NCBI GenBank assembly: GCA_965247735.1
Contig: CBDFHN010000002.1
Span: 3,720,001 to 3,784,000, forward strand
DNA length: 64,000 bases
Direction: 5' to 3'
DNA from: JAOXRU01 sp965247735
GTDB lineage: Bacteria; Bacteroidota; Bacteroidia; Flavobacteriales; Flavobacteriaceae
Below are positions 51,551 through 60,911 of the stretch, piece after piece. The translations under genes and the position numbers were made by a program. Below the pieces are notes generated by a model. It saw nothing but the letters and a program-made list of their open reading frames with translations. It was not told the origin of the DNA and made no database searches. Within the stretch, counting starts at the first letter, position 1. Every line of letters begins with the position of its first letter.

Positions 51551-53575
51551 TTATTTTATAATATATGCTCCCTTTTCACTTGTACTGTGGAAAGGGAGTT
51601 TTTGTTTTTTGCAACTTTCTTTCCATCTCCTTATATAGCTAGGGTAATTGCTTCCATCTGCAATAATAAGCTCTGGCTGCAATGTTGTTATTAAGCGATC
51701 CAAGTTTATTTTTGGAGAGTTTTTAAGCAGTATCTGTGGCGATTTTATGTTTTTAAGCTGATAAATCCCTAAGCTATCCACAATAATAAGGTGTTTAGAA
51801 TCTATATTATAGCTGTTTCTAAGTTGTTTTGTTACTGTGTGGTTTATTCGTTCTGCAATACAATAGGTCTTTTCAAATGCTAATAATTGAGGAGTATTAT
51901 TGTTTTTAAAAATAAAAAGAGAGTCGCCTTTCTGATAAAAAATAGCAGTGTTTTTGTACTGATGACTTAGGGTTAATTTGGATGTAATGGCTGTATTTCT
52001 TTTATTGACAATAAAAATACCTTGAATGCTAATAATGCACAGCAATGCAATTGTTATATTTCTAAAAGTTACCTTCTTTAAACTTAATACTAGAAAAATA
52101 AGAAATAGATAGGTTGCTAAAAGTAGTTTCCAGTCATAAGAAATTGCAGTAAAAACAAAAGCATCTTGATTTGCAATCCATTCGATTATACGATTCATAA
52201 CTGAAATAAGAATGCTATATGTTTTGGCAAGAAAATACGGTAAGCTATCGAGTAATGATAAAGAAATAACAAACAATCCAAAGCCAAGAATAACTCCAAG
52301 AAAAGGTAATATAATAAGATTGCTGATAAAAAGCAATCCAGAAAATTGATGGAAATATAGCAATGCAATCGGAAAAACCCCTAACTGAGCTGCGATGCTA
52401 ACATTGAATATTTGCCAAATTTTATTGAGAATAATGTTTTTTGGTGACCAGAAGCTATTAAGTAATGGATAGATCCAAAGGATACTAAATACTGCAGCAT
52501 AACTCATTTGAAAACCAATATCAAAAAGCCATAAGGGTTTTATCAATAAGATAAAAAACATGGAAAGAGCTAAAATATTAAACGAATTTGATGGACGTTT
52601 AAGGAATTTAGCATAAGCAAAAAATGAAAACATGGTTACTGCTCTAACTATTGAAGGAGATAATCCAGCAATTATAGCAAAGCCCCAGAGTAATACTATA
52701 GTAAATAGCAATTGTAGTTGCCTTCCATATTTAAGAAACAGTAATGGGCTTAATAAAAACTGAATAATTAGCAAAAGTATCCCAACATGAAGACCAGATA
52801 CAGCAAGAATATGTACTGCACCAGCAGCTTTGTAATTGTCATATGTTTCGGAATCTATGCCAGTACGTTCTCCAAGGAGCAATGCGCTAATTATTGCTAA
52901 TTCTTGACCTTCTATTCCCTTGTTCTTAAGATTATTTATAATTGTGTTTCTAAGGTTCTGCGCAATGCCAAATATAGATTTGGTTTTGTTTTTACTAAAT
53001 AATATAGGAGCATCTGAAAGATGAATTTGATGAAATATCCCTTTATTTTTTAAATAGTTTTTGTAGTTAAATTGATGTGGGTTTAAAGGAGAGTTTAATG
53101 CTTTGATTTGGATTTTTGTAAGGAGTTTACTATCAATATTCAGTTGTTTTGAGAATTCATCTTTAGGGATAGAGAGTAATGTTTTGCCTGATGTATTGTG
53201 TTTGTTTAGTTGTTTTATGCTTGCAAAATATCGATTGGTATAGGCATTGGGTTTTAAGATGTCTGTAATTTCTAGAGCTATGGTCTGTTTTTCATCGGAA
53301 AGTTTATAGCTATAGTGAGTTGAAGCTGTTTTTGGATTGTTAATATGTACTAAAAGTATGCCAATTGTTGCTGTGAAAATGGAAGTTAGAATTCCGAAAA
53401 CTAAATTTCGCCAATGTTCAAATCTGGTTTTTTTACAAAGAACTGCAAGTCCAATAAATGAAGTGATAAAAACAGTAATTATTGTAAAAAATGGAATTAA
53501 AAAAAAGTGTCCCATGCAAATTCCCAGACATAAAAAAAGCAATAGTTTTATGATCGGAAATCGGAGTAGGTTCAT
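51551..53575 (-). CDS. comEC: ComEC/Rec2-family competence membrane protein
   Basis: 674-aa DNA-uptake channel. An N-terminal DUF4131 region with helices is followed by an OB-like part at about 95-200. The Competence domain is at about 215-490 with LLGERTGIDSETYDNYKAAGAVHILAVSGLHVGIL near 230-262, the family signature. The C-terminal about 170 residues contain no HxHxDH metallo-beta-lactamase motif, so the nuclease domain of the long ComEC form is absent or degenerate. It starts 1 bp after the NlpC/P60 gene stop; convergent with the POT transporter gene. Confidence 0.92.
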   Translation of the reverse strand: MNLLRFPIIKLLLFLCLGICMGHFFLIPFFTIITVFITSFIGLAVLCKKTRFEHWRNLVFGILTSIFTATIGILLVHINNPKTASTHYSYKLSDEKQTIALEITDILKPNAYTNRYFASIKQLNKHNTSGKTLLSIPKDEFSKQLNIDSKLLTKIQIKALNSPLNPHQFNYKNYLKNKGIFHQIHLSDAPILFSKNKTKSIFGIAQNLRNTIINNLKNKGIEGQELAIISALLLGERTGIDSETYDNYKAAGAVHILAVSGLHVGILLLIIQFLLSPLLFLKYGRQLQLLFTIVLLWGFAIIAGLSPSIVRAVTMFSFFAYAKFLKRPSNSFNILALSMFFILLIKPLWLFDIGFQMSYAAVFSILWIYPLLNSFWSPKNIILNKIWQIFNVSIAAQLGVFPIALLYFHQFSGLLFISNLIILPFLGVILGFGLFVISLSLLDSLPYFLAKTYSILISVMNRIIEWIANQDAFVFTAISYDWKLLLATYLFLIFLVLSLKKVTFRNITIALLCIISIQGIFIVNKRNTAITSKLTLSHQYKNTAIFYQKGDSLFIFKNNNTPQLLAFEKTYCIAERINHTVTKQLRNSYNIDSKHLIIVDSLGIYQLKNIKSPQILLKNSPKINLDRLITTLQPELIIADGSNYPSYIRRWKESCKKQKLPFHSTSEKGAYIIK
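51568..51610 (+). terminator. Terminator of the POT transporter inside the comEC 3' coding end
   Basis: 12-bp arms (51568-51579 and 51587-51598, one G-T pair) and a 7-nt loop are followed by five T, a G and six more T. It lies 32 nt after the POT stop and within the last codons of comEC on the other strand. Confidence 0.85.
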
Positions 53576-53576
53576 A

Positions 53577-54122
53577 TCACAGTATTCTAGTAGCTTTTAC
53601 AAATGCATGGTTCCAAAAACCTTCTCGAAGAGATGATACCATTACGCCTCTAGATGTGGAGGCGTGAATAAATTTTATGGTTCCTTTTTTATCAACATCA
53701 ACCACTAATCCAACATGGTTAATACGTTTTGCTCTTTTGCTGGTTTTAAAAAATAAAAGATCGCCTACTACAACGTTTTTCACCCGTACTTCCTTGCCTT
53801 GAGCTGCTATTTTATAACTTACCCGTTCTACAGAAACATCAAAGGCAGTAAAAGAAACATAGATAAGCCCAGAACAGTCCATCCCTCTTTTTGTCGTACC
53901 TCCATATTTGTATTTTGTGCCAATATAAGAAAGTGCTTTACTCGTAATTTTTTTTGCCTTTTTTGGGAGTTTAATTTTGTAATCTACATTAATTTTTGGG
54001 CTTTCAGATTTTACGTTTCTTTCTACTGTTACTGTTTTTTTGGTGCGAACAGTTGCTTTTTTGGTAGATTTACAGGACTGAAATAAAACAATCAAAGCGA
54101 AAAACAAAACACTTTTCTTCAT
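53577..54122 (-). CDS. NlpC/P60 lipoprotein (C40 peptidase)
   Basis: 181-aa lipoprotein with lipobox VLFQSC (Cys 17). A basic linker and an NlpC/P60 cell-wall peptidase domain from about 58 follow. The triad is visible: Cys 83 in RGMDCSGLIYVSF, His 136 in INHVGLVVD and His 153 in FIHAS. It cuts peptide stems of peptidoglycan. It is directly upstream of comEC (1 bp), so it is co-transcribed; that may reflect loosening of the wall for DNA uptake, or only operon packing. Confidence 0.93.
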   Translation of the reverse strand: MKKSVLFFALIVLFQSCKSTKKATVRTKKTVTVERNVKSESPKINVDYKIKLPKKAKKITSKALSYIGTKYKYGGTTKRGMDCSGLIYVSFTAFDVSVERVSYKIAAQGKEVRVKNVVVGDLLFFKTSKRAKRINHVGLVVDVDKKGTIKFIHASTSRGVMVSSLREGFWNHAFVKATRIL

Positions 54123-54182
54123 TGGATATGATTATGGTAGGTAAGGTAAAGTTAATATTATTTTTTTAAGGTATAGCTGTGT

Positions 54183-55298
54183 TTAACTTTTGGCGTCATT
54201 AAAAATTGATTTTGCCGCATTTTCACTAGCACCACTTCCGCCTAGTTTTTGTTCCAAATCATGATAGTCTTTTAATAAGGTTGTTCTGTGTTTAGGATCA
54301 AGTATTAGCTCCAATTCTGTTTTAAGGTTGTAAGTAGTAAGGTCGTTTTGTATCAATTCTTTTACTACTTCTCTGTCCATTATCAGATTTACTAAAGAAA
54401 TGTATTTTAAGGTGATGATGCGTTTTGCAATTTGGTATGATATCCATGCGCCTTTATAACAAACCACCTGTGGAACTTTAAAAAGAGCAGTTTCTAGTGT
54501 TGCAGTACCGCTTGTAACCAATGCTGCGATAGAAATACTTAATAAATCGTATGTTTTATTTGGAATAAAATGTACATCTGGGTGTGTAAGAAAAGGGCTG
54601 TAAAACTCATAATCTAGACTTGGTGCACCGGCGATAACAAATTGATAGTTGTTAAAATCATTAACCACAGAGAGCATAAGCGTAAGCATTTTACTAACTT
54701 CTTGTTTTCTGCTTCCTGGAAGTAGTGCAATTACAGGTTTGTCGTTAAGTTGATGTTCTTTTTTGAAGTTATCAAGTGTTATGGCTTTTCTATCAGCAAT
54801 AGCATCAATAAGTGGATGTCCAACAAAGGTAACCTCATATCCGTAGTTGTCTTCATAAAAACTTTTTTCAAAAGGTAAAATTACATGCATCTTATCGATG
54901 TCCCTTTTGATGGCTTCAACTCTTCCTGCCCTTGATGCCCATACTTGCGGAGAGATATAATAGTTAGTGTGGTATCCTTTTTCTTTTGCCCATTTTGCAA
55001 TTCTTAAGTTAAAACCAGAGTAATCTATAAAAACGAGCACATCTGGCTGAAAAGCTGTAATATCTTCTTTGCAGAAAGAAATATTTTTGAAGATGGTGCT
55101 AATATTTTTGATGATTTCTATAAAACCCATAAAAGCAAGATCTTTATAGTGCTTGGCTAAAGTACCACCAGCATTTTGCATTAGATCGCCTCCCCAGCAT
55201 CTTATTTCTGCATTGATATCGGTTTTTAATAATGCCTTAATAAGGTTAGACCCATGAAGATCTCCTGAGGCTTCCCCTGCGATAATGTAGTACTTCAT
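54183..55298 (-). CDS. lpxB: Lipid-A-disaccharide synthase
   Basis: 371-aa GT19 glycosyltransferase. It condenses UDP-diacylglucosamine with lipid X in lipid A synthesis. Signatures are the N-terminal IAGEASGDLHGSNLI (4-18), DVLVFIDYSGFNLRIAKWAKEKG near 88-111, VTFVGHPLID near 157 and VIALLPGSRKQEV near 186, then GTATLETALFKVPQVVCYK near 268. It is fourth in the leftward surE unit, separated from the small membrane gene by 15 bp. Confidence 0.96.
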   Translation of the reverse strand: MKYYIIAGEASGDLHGSNLIKALLKTDINAEIRCWGGDLMQNAGGTLAKHYKDLAFMGFIEIIKNISTIFKNISFCKEDITAFQPDVLVFIDYSGFNLRIAKWAKEKGYHTNYYISPQVWASRAGRVEAIKRDIDKMHVILPFEKSFYEDNYGYEVTFVGHPLIDAIADRKAITLDNFKKEHQLNDKPVIALLPGSRKQEVSKMLTLMLSVVNDFNNYQFVIAGAPSLDYEFYSPFLTHPDVHFIPNKTYDLLSISIAALVTSGTATLETALFKVPQVVCYKGAWISYQIAKRIITLKYISLVNLIMDREVVKELIQNDLTTYNLKTELELILDPKHRTTLLKDYHDLEQKLGGSGASENAAKSIFNDAKS

Positions 55299-55313
55299 TA
55301 AATCAGTTTTTTG

Positions 55314-55601
55314 TTATCCAAAAATTTTATATATCATAATCAAAATTGCTGCAAGTAGTGTAGCAATAAGGACTCCTTTTGCTCTTTGATCTCTTTTTAA
55401 TTTTATAAAACCAAAAAAAGCAACAAGATTAAGAATTGCTCCAAGAGCTATTACACTTCCTAAATGACCATTATTGTATGCCGCTTTTAGTGCGTCCATA
55501 AGAAAGAGATCTGTAAAAATAAGGATGTATAATACGGTACCAAGGGTGTTGGCTATGATTCCGACGAGGAAACCAGTTAATACTTCTTTTCTATTTTTCA
55601 T
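55314..55601 (-). CDS. Small membrane protein between surE and lpxB
   Basis: 95 aa with three hydrophobic helices (about 9-30 LTGFLVGIIANTLGTVLYILIF, 50-68 SVIALGAILNLVAFFGFI, 76-93 AKGVLIATLLAAILIMIY). It overlaps the surE 3' end by 11 bp and precedes lpxB by 15 bp, so it is translated as part of that operon. The family is not recognised. Confidence 0.8.
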   Translation of the reverse strand: MKNRKEVLTGFLVGIIANTLGTVLYILIFTDLFLMDALKAAYNNGHLGSVIALGAILNLVAFFGFIKLKRDQRAKGVLIATLLAAILIMIYKIFG

Positions 55602-56364
55602 TAAGTGACCAGGTGTTTAGTTCTTGAATTGTATGATGTGCTGTTAAGTCAAATTGGGTAGGAACCACAGATGTATAGTTGTTTGTTAAAGCCCATTCAT
55701 CGGTATCTTCTCCTTTGTCTAAAAGTTCAAAAGCTCCAGTTAGCCAATAGTAATCCTTGCCAATTGGATTTGTTCTTTTGTCAAATTTTTCTTTCCAATT
55801 TGCTTTTGCTTGTCTGCAAATTTTAATGCCTTTGCTATTTTCTGCATCAATATTTGGAATATTTACGTTTAAAACAGTTTGTTTTGGGATACCATTCTTT
55901 AAGGCTTCTTGCACAACTTTTTTCGCCATTTTTTTTGCAAGTGTAAAATCAGCATTCCATGAATAATCACACAAAGAAAACCCTATAGCGGGTATTCCTT
56001 CAATACCTGCCTCAATGGCAGCACTCATAGTTCCTGAATATATTACATTTATAGAAGCATTAGAACCATGATTAATTCCGCTTACACAAAGATCGGGCTT
56101 GCGATGTAAAACTTCATTAACAGCTAGTTTTACACAGTCAGCTGGCGTTCCACTACAGCTATAATCTTGTTGAGAGCCTTCCATTGTGACCGCAGTACAA
56201 TGCAAGATAGAATTTAGAGTAATAGCATGTCCCATCCCTGATTGTGGGCTATCTGGAGCTACAACCACAACATCGCCTATTTCGTTCATTACAGCCACCA
56301 AAGCCCTAAGGCCAGGAGCGGTAATTCCATCATCATTTGTGACTAATATTAGTGGTTTGCTCAT
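55591..56364 (-). CDS. surE: 5'/3'-nucleotidase SurE
   Basis: 257-aa divalent-metal nucleotidase (survival protein). The N-terminal metal motif LVTNDDGITAPG (8-19, Asp 11/Asp 12) is visible. It is followed by APDSPQSGMGHAIT near 36-50 (Ser metal ligand and GMGHAIT loop) and CVSGINHGSNASINVIYSGT near 93-112 (Asn ligand). The length is normal. It is first gene of the leftward surE - membrane protein - lpxB group and divergent from the tail-specific protease gene. Confidence 0.96.
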   Translation of the reverse strand: MSKPLILVTNDDGITAPGLRALVAVMNEIGDVVVVAPDSPQSGMGHAITLNSILHCTAVTMEGSQQDYSCSGTPADCVKLAVNEVLHRKPDLCVSGINHGSNASINVIYSGTMSAAIEAGIEGIPAIGFSLCDYSWNADFTLAKKMAKKVVQEALKNGIPKQTVLNVNIPNIDAENSKGIKICRQAKANWKEKFDKRTNPIGKDYYWLTGAFELLDKGEDTDEWALTNNYTSVVPTQFDLTAHHTIQELNTWSLNEK

Positions 56365-56524
56365 CTGTTTTTTTTATTTCTAAGCAAAAATACATAATTT
56401 GAATGGCTTTTTTACGTTATATGGTTTAACAAAAAATTAGTATCATTGTAAGATACTGGCACAGTTTTTTCAGTATATTTATTGAAACATCTGTATTATG
56501 GAATTTTTCGATTAGAAAATTTCA

Positions 56525-56532
56525 TATTTTTG
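56525..56532 (+). promoter_or_regulatory. -7 element ahead of the tail-specific protease
   Basis: TATTTTTG, an exact TAnnTTTG match, lies 63 bp before the ATG at 56596. The -33 element is not clear. Confidence 0.45.
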
Positions 56533-56595
56533 TTAGGTGTTATTGTATAAAAAAACCATAAGAATAGACCCTTAAAAGCTATAAAATTGTAAAAT

Positions 56596-58716
56596 ATGAA
56601 GAAGAATTTAGCCTATGTTTTATTAGTAATGCTTGTTTCTGTTGCCTCTTGCAGCTTTACTAATAAATCTTTTGAAAACCCAGATAAAGACAAATTACTA
56701 ATAGATCTTATTTCGTACGTGTTAGAAAGAGCGCATTACAATCCTAAAGATGTAAATGATTCTTTTTCGGTAACTGTTTATGAAAGCTTTTTAGAGGTTA
56801 TCGATCCTACAAAAAGATATTTATTAGAAAGTGATATAAAAGAGTTTGAAAAATATAAATACCAGTTAGATGATCAGATAAAAAACACTGATATTGCTTT
56901 TTTTGGTATTGTTTACGATCGATTGTTTCAACGAATGAATGAAGCCAAGTTGTTGTACAAAGATGTATTGAGTACGCCGTTTAATTTTTCTAAAAAAGAA
57001 GATATTAATATTGATTATGAGAATCTACCATTTACCAATTCTAAAAAAGCATTAAAAAACCGTTGGAGAAAGCAGCTAAAGTATGCTACGATCTCTGATT
57101 ATAATTTTAGACAAGAAGAAGAGGCTAAAAAGAAAGAAAAAGGAGAAACATTTTTATCTAATGTTGCTATTGAAAAAGAAGTGAGAGAAGCTACAGAAAG
57201 TACGCTTGGAGAATTTTTTGATTTTATCGACGACTTAGAACGTAAAGATTGGTTTGTGCAATACATCAACTCAATTGTTGAAGGTTTTGATCCGCACACA
57301 TTTTATTTAGCGCCAAGAGATAAAGAGCGTTTTGATATGAATATTTCTGGAAAATTTGAAGGAATAGGAGCAAGACTGCAAAAGAAAAGAGATCATATAA
57401 AAATTATCGAAATTATCTCTGGTGGACCAGTATGGAGAGGCCAGAAATTGGAAGTAGGAGACGAGATTGTAAAAGTAGCACAGGCAGATGGCGAGCCTGT
57501 AGATGTTGTAGGTATGCGTTTAGATGATGCTGTAAAATTGATAAAAGGTAAAAAAGGATCAGAAGTAAGACTTACTGTAAGAAGAGTAGATGGTACTACT
57601 GAAGTGGTTTCTATATTAAGAGATGTGGTAGAATTGGAAGAATCTTATGCCAAGTCTGCTACGGTAAAAAAAGGAAATAAAACTTTTGGTGTTATTAACT
57701 TGCCTAAGTTTTATGTAGATTTTAAAGATTACAACAATCGTAATGCTGCTTCTGATGTAAAAAAGGAAATTATTAGGCTTAAAAAAGCAGGAATGGAAGG
57801 TCTGGTAATGGATTTAAGAGATAACGGTGGAGGATCTTTAAAGACGGTTATTGACATGGCAGGTTTATTTATTAAAGATGGTCCTGTAGTTCAGGTTCGT
57901 TCTTCTGGTGACCGTAAGGAGGTGTATGAAGATAAAGATGAACGTATTTTTTGGGATGGTCCTTTGGTGATTTTGGTAAACGAGTTATCGGCTTCAGCTT
58001 CAGAGATTTTGGCTGCCGCTATGCAAGATTATAAAAGAGCAATTATTATTGGAAGCAAACAAACTTTTGGTAAAGGAACGGTTCAGAATGTTATTGGGTT
58101 AGATGATATCGTTAGAAATAGTGAACATGGTGATCTGGGCGCATTAAAATTAACTACTCAGAAATTCTACAGAATTAACGGAGGCTCTACACAGTTAGAA
58201 GGTGTTAAGAGCGATGTTATTGTTGTGGATAGATATAGCTATATTAATATTGGTGAAAAAGATCAAGACAATCCATTGCCATGGGATAAAATTAGTTCAG
58301 CTTATTATGATGTTTGGGATGGTTATATCGACTATGAAAGCACTATAAAGAAGAGTAAGTCTAGGATGGAAAAAAATAAACAATTGTCATTAATTGATGA
58401 GAATGCACAATGGGTTAAAAAACAACGAGATGTAAATGTATTCTCTTTAAACCTTGATGAGTACAAAGAAAAGTTAGCATCAAACAGGGAGAGGTTGGAT
58501 TATTTTAAGCCTATTGGTGAGTATAAAACTAGTATGTCATTTAGTTCTTTACCTTATGAATTAAAGCAAATTGAAAAGGATTCTGTTCTTGGAATAAAAA
58601 GAACACGTTGGCATAAAAGCTTGTCTGGAGATGTATATATGGAAGAAGCTTTAAATGTTTTGGAAGATTTACAGATGAGTAAAATGAAAAAAAGTGTGGC
58701 TAACATAAAAGGATAA
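56596..58716 (+). CDS. Carboxy-terminal (tail-specific) protease, S41A
   Basis: 706-aa lipid-anchored periplasmic protease of the Prc type. Lipobox SVASC (Cys 19). An N-terminal helical domain precedes a PDZ domain near 240-330 (GIGARLQKKRDHIKIIEIISGGPVW split over 250-275). The S41 catalytic domain has NELSASASE with Ser 467 and FGKGTVQ with Lys 493, the Ser/Lys dyad. The C-terminal DUF3340-like region completes the long Prc form. It degrades proteins from unstructured C termini. The permease gene starts at the next base. Confidence 0.94.
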   Translation: MKKNLAYVLLVMLVSVASCSFTNKSFENPDKDKLLIDLISYVLERAHYNPKDVNDSFSVTVYESFLEVIDPTKRYLLESDIKEFEKYKYQLDDQIKNTDIAFFGIVYDRLFQRMNEAKLLYKDVLSTPFNFSKKEDINIDYENLPFTNSKKALKNRWRKQLKYATISDYNFRQEEEAKKKEKGETFLSNVAIEKEVREATESTLGEFFDFIDDLERKDWFVQYINSIVEGFDPHTFYLAPRDKERFDMNISGKFEGIGARLQKKRDHIKIIEIISGGPVWRGQKLEVGDEIVKVAQADGEPVDVVGMRLDDAVKLIKGKKGSEVRLTVRRVDGTTEVVSILRDVVELEESYAKSATVKKGNKTFGVINLPKFYVDFKDYNNRNAASDVKKEIIRLKKAGMEGLVMDLRDNGGGSLKTVIDMAGLFIKDGPVVQVRSSGDRKEVYEDKDERIFWDGPLVILVNELSASASEILAAAMQDYKRAIIIGSKQTFGKGTVQNVIGLDDIVRNSEHGDLGALKLTTQKFYRINGGSTQLEGVKSDVIVVDRYSYINIGEKDQDNPLPWDKISSAYYDVWDGYIDYESTIKKSKSRMEKNKQLSLIDENAQWVKKQRDVNVFSLNLDEYKEKLASNRERLDYFKPIGEYKTSMSFSSLPYELKQIEKDSVLGIKRTRWHKSLSGDVYMEEALNVLEDLQMSKMKKSVANIKG

Positions 58717-59829
58717 ATGGGGGAGTATAATGGTTCTTCATTAACAATGCAAGCGCTTCAGAAGTTTAAGAAAAACTTTTGGGGCGTTTTAAGTTTTTGT
58801 TTTATTGCCTTTTGTGGTCTTGTGGCACTTTTTGCTTATGTATTGGCGCCAGATAATTCTGAGAATGCCAATCAGATGCATTTATCTATACATTCTAAGG
58901 CACCAGGGTTTAGTGTTCAAATGTTAACAATTCCATCCGCTCATAAGGTAGATGATGGCTTTTTTAAAAAACTATTTTTTGGGAAGACAAATAACGATAC
59001 CGAAGTTCCGTTGGCATCCTATCGAATAGAAAACCATAGGCTCATCTATAAAGAATATGTGGGGGAAGCTGGCGCAGGTTTTGATAAAGAATTAGATGTG
59101 TCTACTTATCCAAAGGGACTTTCAATCGAGGAAATTCAATCGCATTTTATTCAAGAGAAAAAGTTTGTCTTGGGTACAGATAAGTATGGTAGAGATTTGT
59201 TGAGTAGAATTCTTGTTGGAGCAAGAATTTCTTTTTCTATAGGTTTTGTTGCAGTACTTATTTCTTTATTAATTGGACTTACGGTGGGGGCTATTGCAGG
59301 GTATTATGGCGGTAAAATTGATGCAATACTCATGTGGATTATTAATATTACATGGTCCATTCCTACATTACTGTTGGTAATAGCTATTACATTGGCCTTA
59401 GGAAAAGGCTATTGGCAGGTTTTTATCGCGGTTGGGCTTACCATGTGGGTTGAGGTTGCAAGGGTGGTTCGTGGTCAGGTTATGGGTGTAAAACAGCTGC
59501 AGTATGTTACAGCTGCAAAAGCACTCGGTTTTAGAAGTGGACGAATTATATTCAATCATATTCTTCCTAATGTATTGGCACCAGTTATTGTAATTTCGGC
59601 GGCTAATTTTGCAGGTGCTATTTTAATAGAAAGTGGACTTAGTTTTTTAGGAATTGGTGCACAACCGCCAACACCAAGTTGGGGAGGCATGATAAAAGAT
59701 CACTACAGTTATATTATTTTAGGAAAACCATACCTAGCTATTATTCCTGGTTTGGCAATAATGCTGTTGGTGATGGCTTTTATGTTAATGGGTAATGCGT
59801 TGCGAGATGCCTTGGATGTAAAAAGTTAA
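58717..59829 (+). CDS. ABC transporter permease, DppC/OppC type
   Basis: 370-aa inner-membrane permease for oligopeptides or related solutes. The N-terminal helix (about 20-45) is followed by an unusually long periplasmic insert of about 100 residues. FVLGTDKYGRDLLSRILVGARISFSIGF near 150 is the start of the BPD_transp_1 core. The EAA coupling loop is AAKALGFRSGRIIFNHILPNVLAP near 265-288, and GLSFLGIGAQPPTPSWGGMI follows. No ATPase or DppB partner is adjacent, so it pairs with subunits encoded elsewhere. It abuts the protease gene with no gap. Confidence 0.9.
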   Translation: MGEYNGSSLTMQALQKFKKNFWGVLSFCFIAFCGLVALFAYVLAPDNSENANQMHLSIHSKAPGFSVQMLTIPSAHKVDDGFFKKLFFGKTNNDTEVPLASYRIENHRLIYKEYVGEAGAGFDKELDVSTYPKGLSIEEIQSHFIQEKKFVLGTDKYGRDLLSRILVGARISFSIGFVAVLISLLIGLTVGAIAGYYGGKIDAILMWIINITWSIPTLLLVIAITLALGKGYWQVFIAVGLTMWVEVARVVRGQVMGVKQLQYVTAAKALGFRSGRIIFNHILPNVLAPVIVISAANFAGAILIESGLSFLGIGAQPPTPSWGGMIKDHYSYIILGKPYLAIIPGLAIMLLVMAFMLMGNALRDALDVKS

Positions 59830-59844
59830 AAAGATAGGTGCTTA

Positions 59845-60636
59845 ATGAGTAGAAAAACAAAGTATGCGGTATTGTCAGCATTATGTATTATTGTTTTTTG
59901 GGTTATAGAAAATTACGGTGTTTTTAAAACAGAAATTGACCCAACAACAACCGTTATTTCTGAAAAAGAATTGTTACCAAGTTCTACTACTGGAACAGTA
60001 ATTCATCATAATTATTATTCACTTTCGTATAGTGAGGCACATGAACAAGCGGAATGGGTTGCTTATGCTTTAAAAAATGAACACTTGACGTATGAAGATA
60101 GAAAACGACCTTATTTTTATGAAGATCCTAAGGTGAAAACGAAGTCTGCAGATTGGAGGAATTATAAAAACTCGGGTTATGATCGTGGACATTATTGTGC
60201 TGCTGGCGATCGTAGGTTTTCTTTAGAAGCCTATAACGAAACTTTTTATACTAGTAATATCTCACCGCAAAAGCATGATTTTAATAGTGGAGTATGGAAT
60301 AAATTAGAACAACAAGTGAGGCGATGGGCTAAACGTTATAATGAGGTCTATGTGATTACTGGTGGAATATTAAAAGGAAGGCTAAAAAGTATTGGTGATG
60401 AAGATGTAACTGTGCCTAATTATTTTTATAAAATTGTGACATATAAGGTTGAAGACAGATACAAGGCAATCGCTTTTTTAATGCCACATAAAGAATCTGG
60501 AAAACGATTAATAACATTTGTAGTTAGTATTGATGAGTTGGAAGAGAAAACAGGCATTGATTTTTTCTATAAGCTTGCTGATGATGTTGAGGATAGTTTT
60601 GAGTCAGAAATTGATCTTTCGAGTTGGAGTTTTTAG
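59845..60636 (+). CDS. DNA/RNA non-specific endonuclease
   Basis: 263-aa secreted or membrane-anchored nuclease of the beta-beta-alpha-Me NUC family. An N-terminal hydrophobic signal/anchor (AVLSALCIIVFWVIENYGVF) precedes the catalytic DRGH at 113-116 (His 116 general base). The metal-binding Asn follows in the segment NISPQKHDFNSGVWNKLEQQ. It starts 15 bp after the permease gene. It probably digests external nucleic acids; a competence link is speculative. Confidence 0.93.
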   Translation: MSRKTKYAVLSALCIIVFWVIENYGVFKTEIDPTTTVISEKELLPSSTTGTVIHHNYYSLSYSEAHEQAEWVAYALKNEHLTYEDRKRPYFYEDPKVKTKSADWRNYKNSGYDRGHYCAAGDRRFSLEAYNETFYTSNISPQKHDFNSGVWNKLEQQVRRWAKRYNEVYVITGGILKGRLKSIGDEDVTVPNYFYKIVTYKVEDRYKAIAFLMPHKESGKRLITFVVSIDELEEKTGIDFFYKLADDVEDSFESEIDLSSWSF

Positions 60637-60911
60637 GTTTTAGTTTTTTTTTCTGGATGAAGGATAGTAGCAAGCTACCGTGTAGCGCGAATAGCCTGAC
60701 CCGATTTTATGAGGGGCATCCCAAAATAATTGTGTTTATATTTACTTTTTTGTAGTTTTAAAGGGCAAAAAGGGAAGGCATCTGAAAACCAATAGTCATA
60801 GCGGTGTCTGTTCAGCAACACTTTAGTTACATGGGCTGTCTGTCTTTAAGCTTTTCTTTAGACCCCGAGGTAGAACCTCGAGGCTTTATTAGATTAAATC
60901 TACTAGTGTTA
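60637..60911. other. Spacer with hairpins between nuclease and LRR genes
   Basis: 275-bp convergent spacer without a gene. It holds GTAGC-AA-GCTAC (near 60669), a GC-rich segment at about 60680-60720, and a 9-bp hairpin with one mismatch at about 60863-60884 (CCCCGAGGT/ACCTCGAGG). Neither T-run is long, so termination here is uncertain. Confidence 0.5.
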
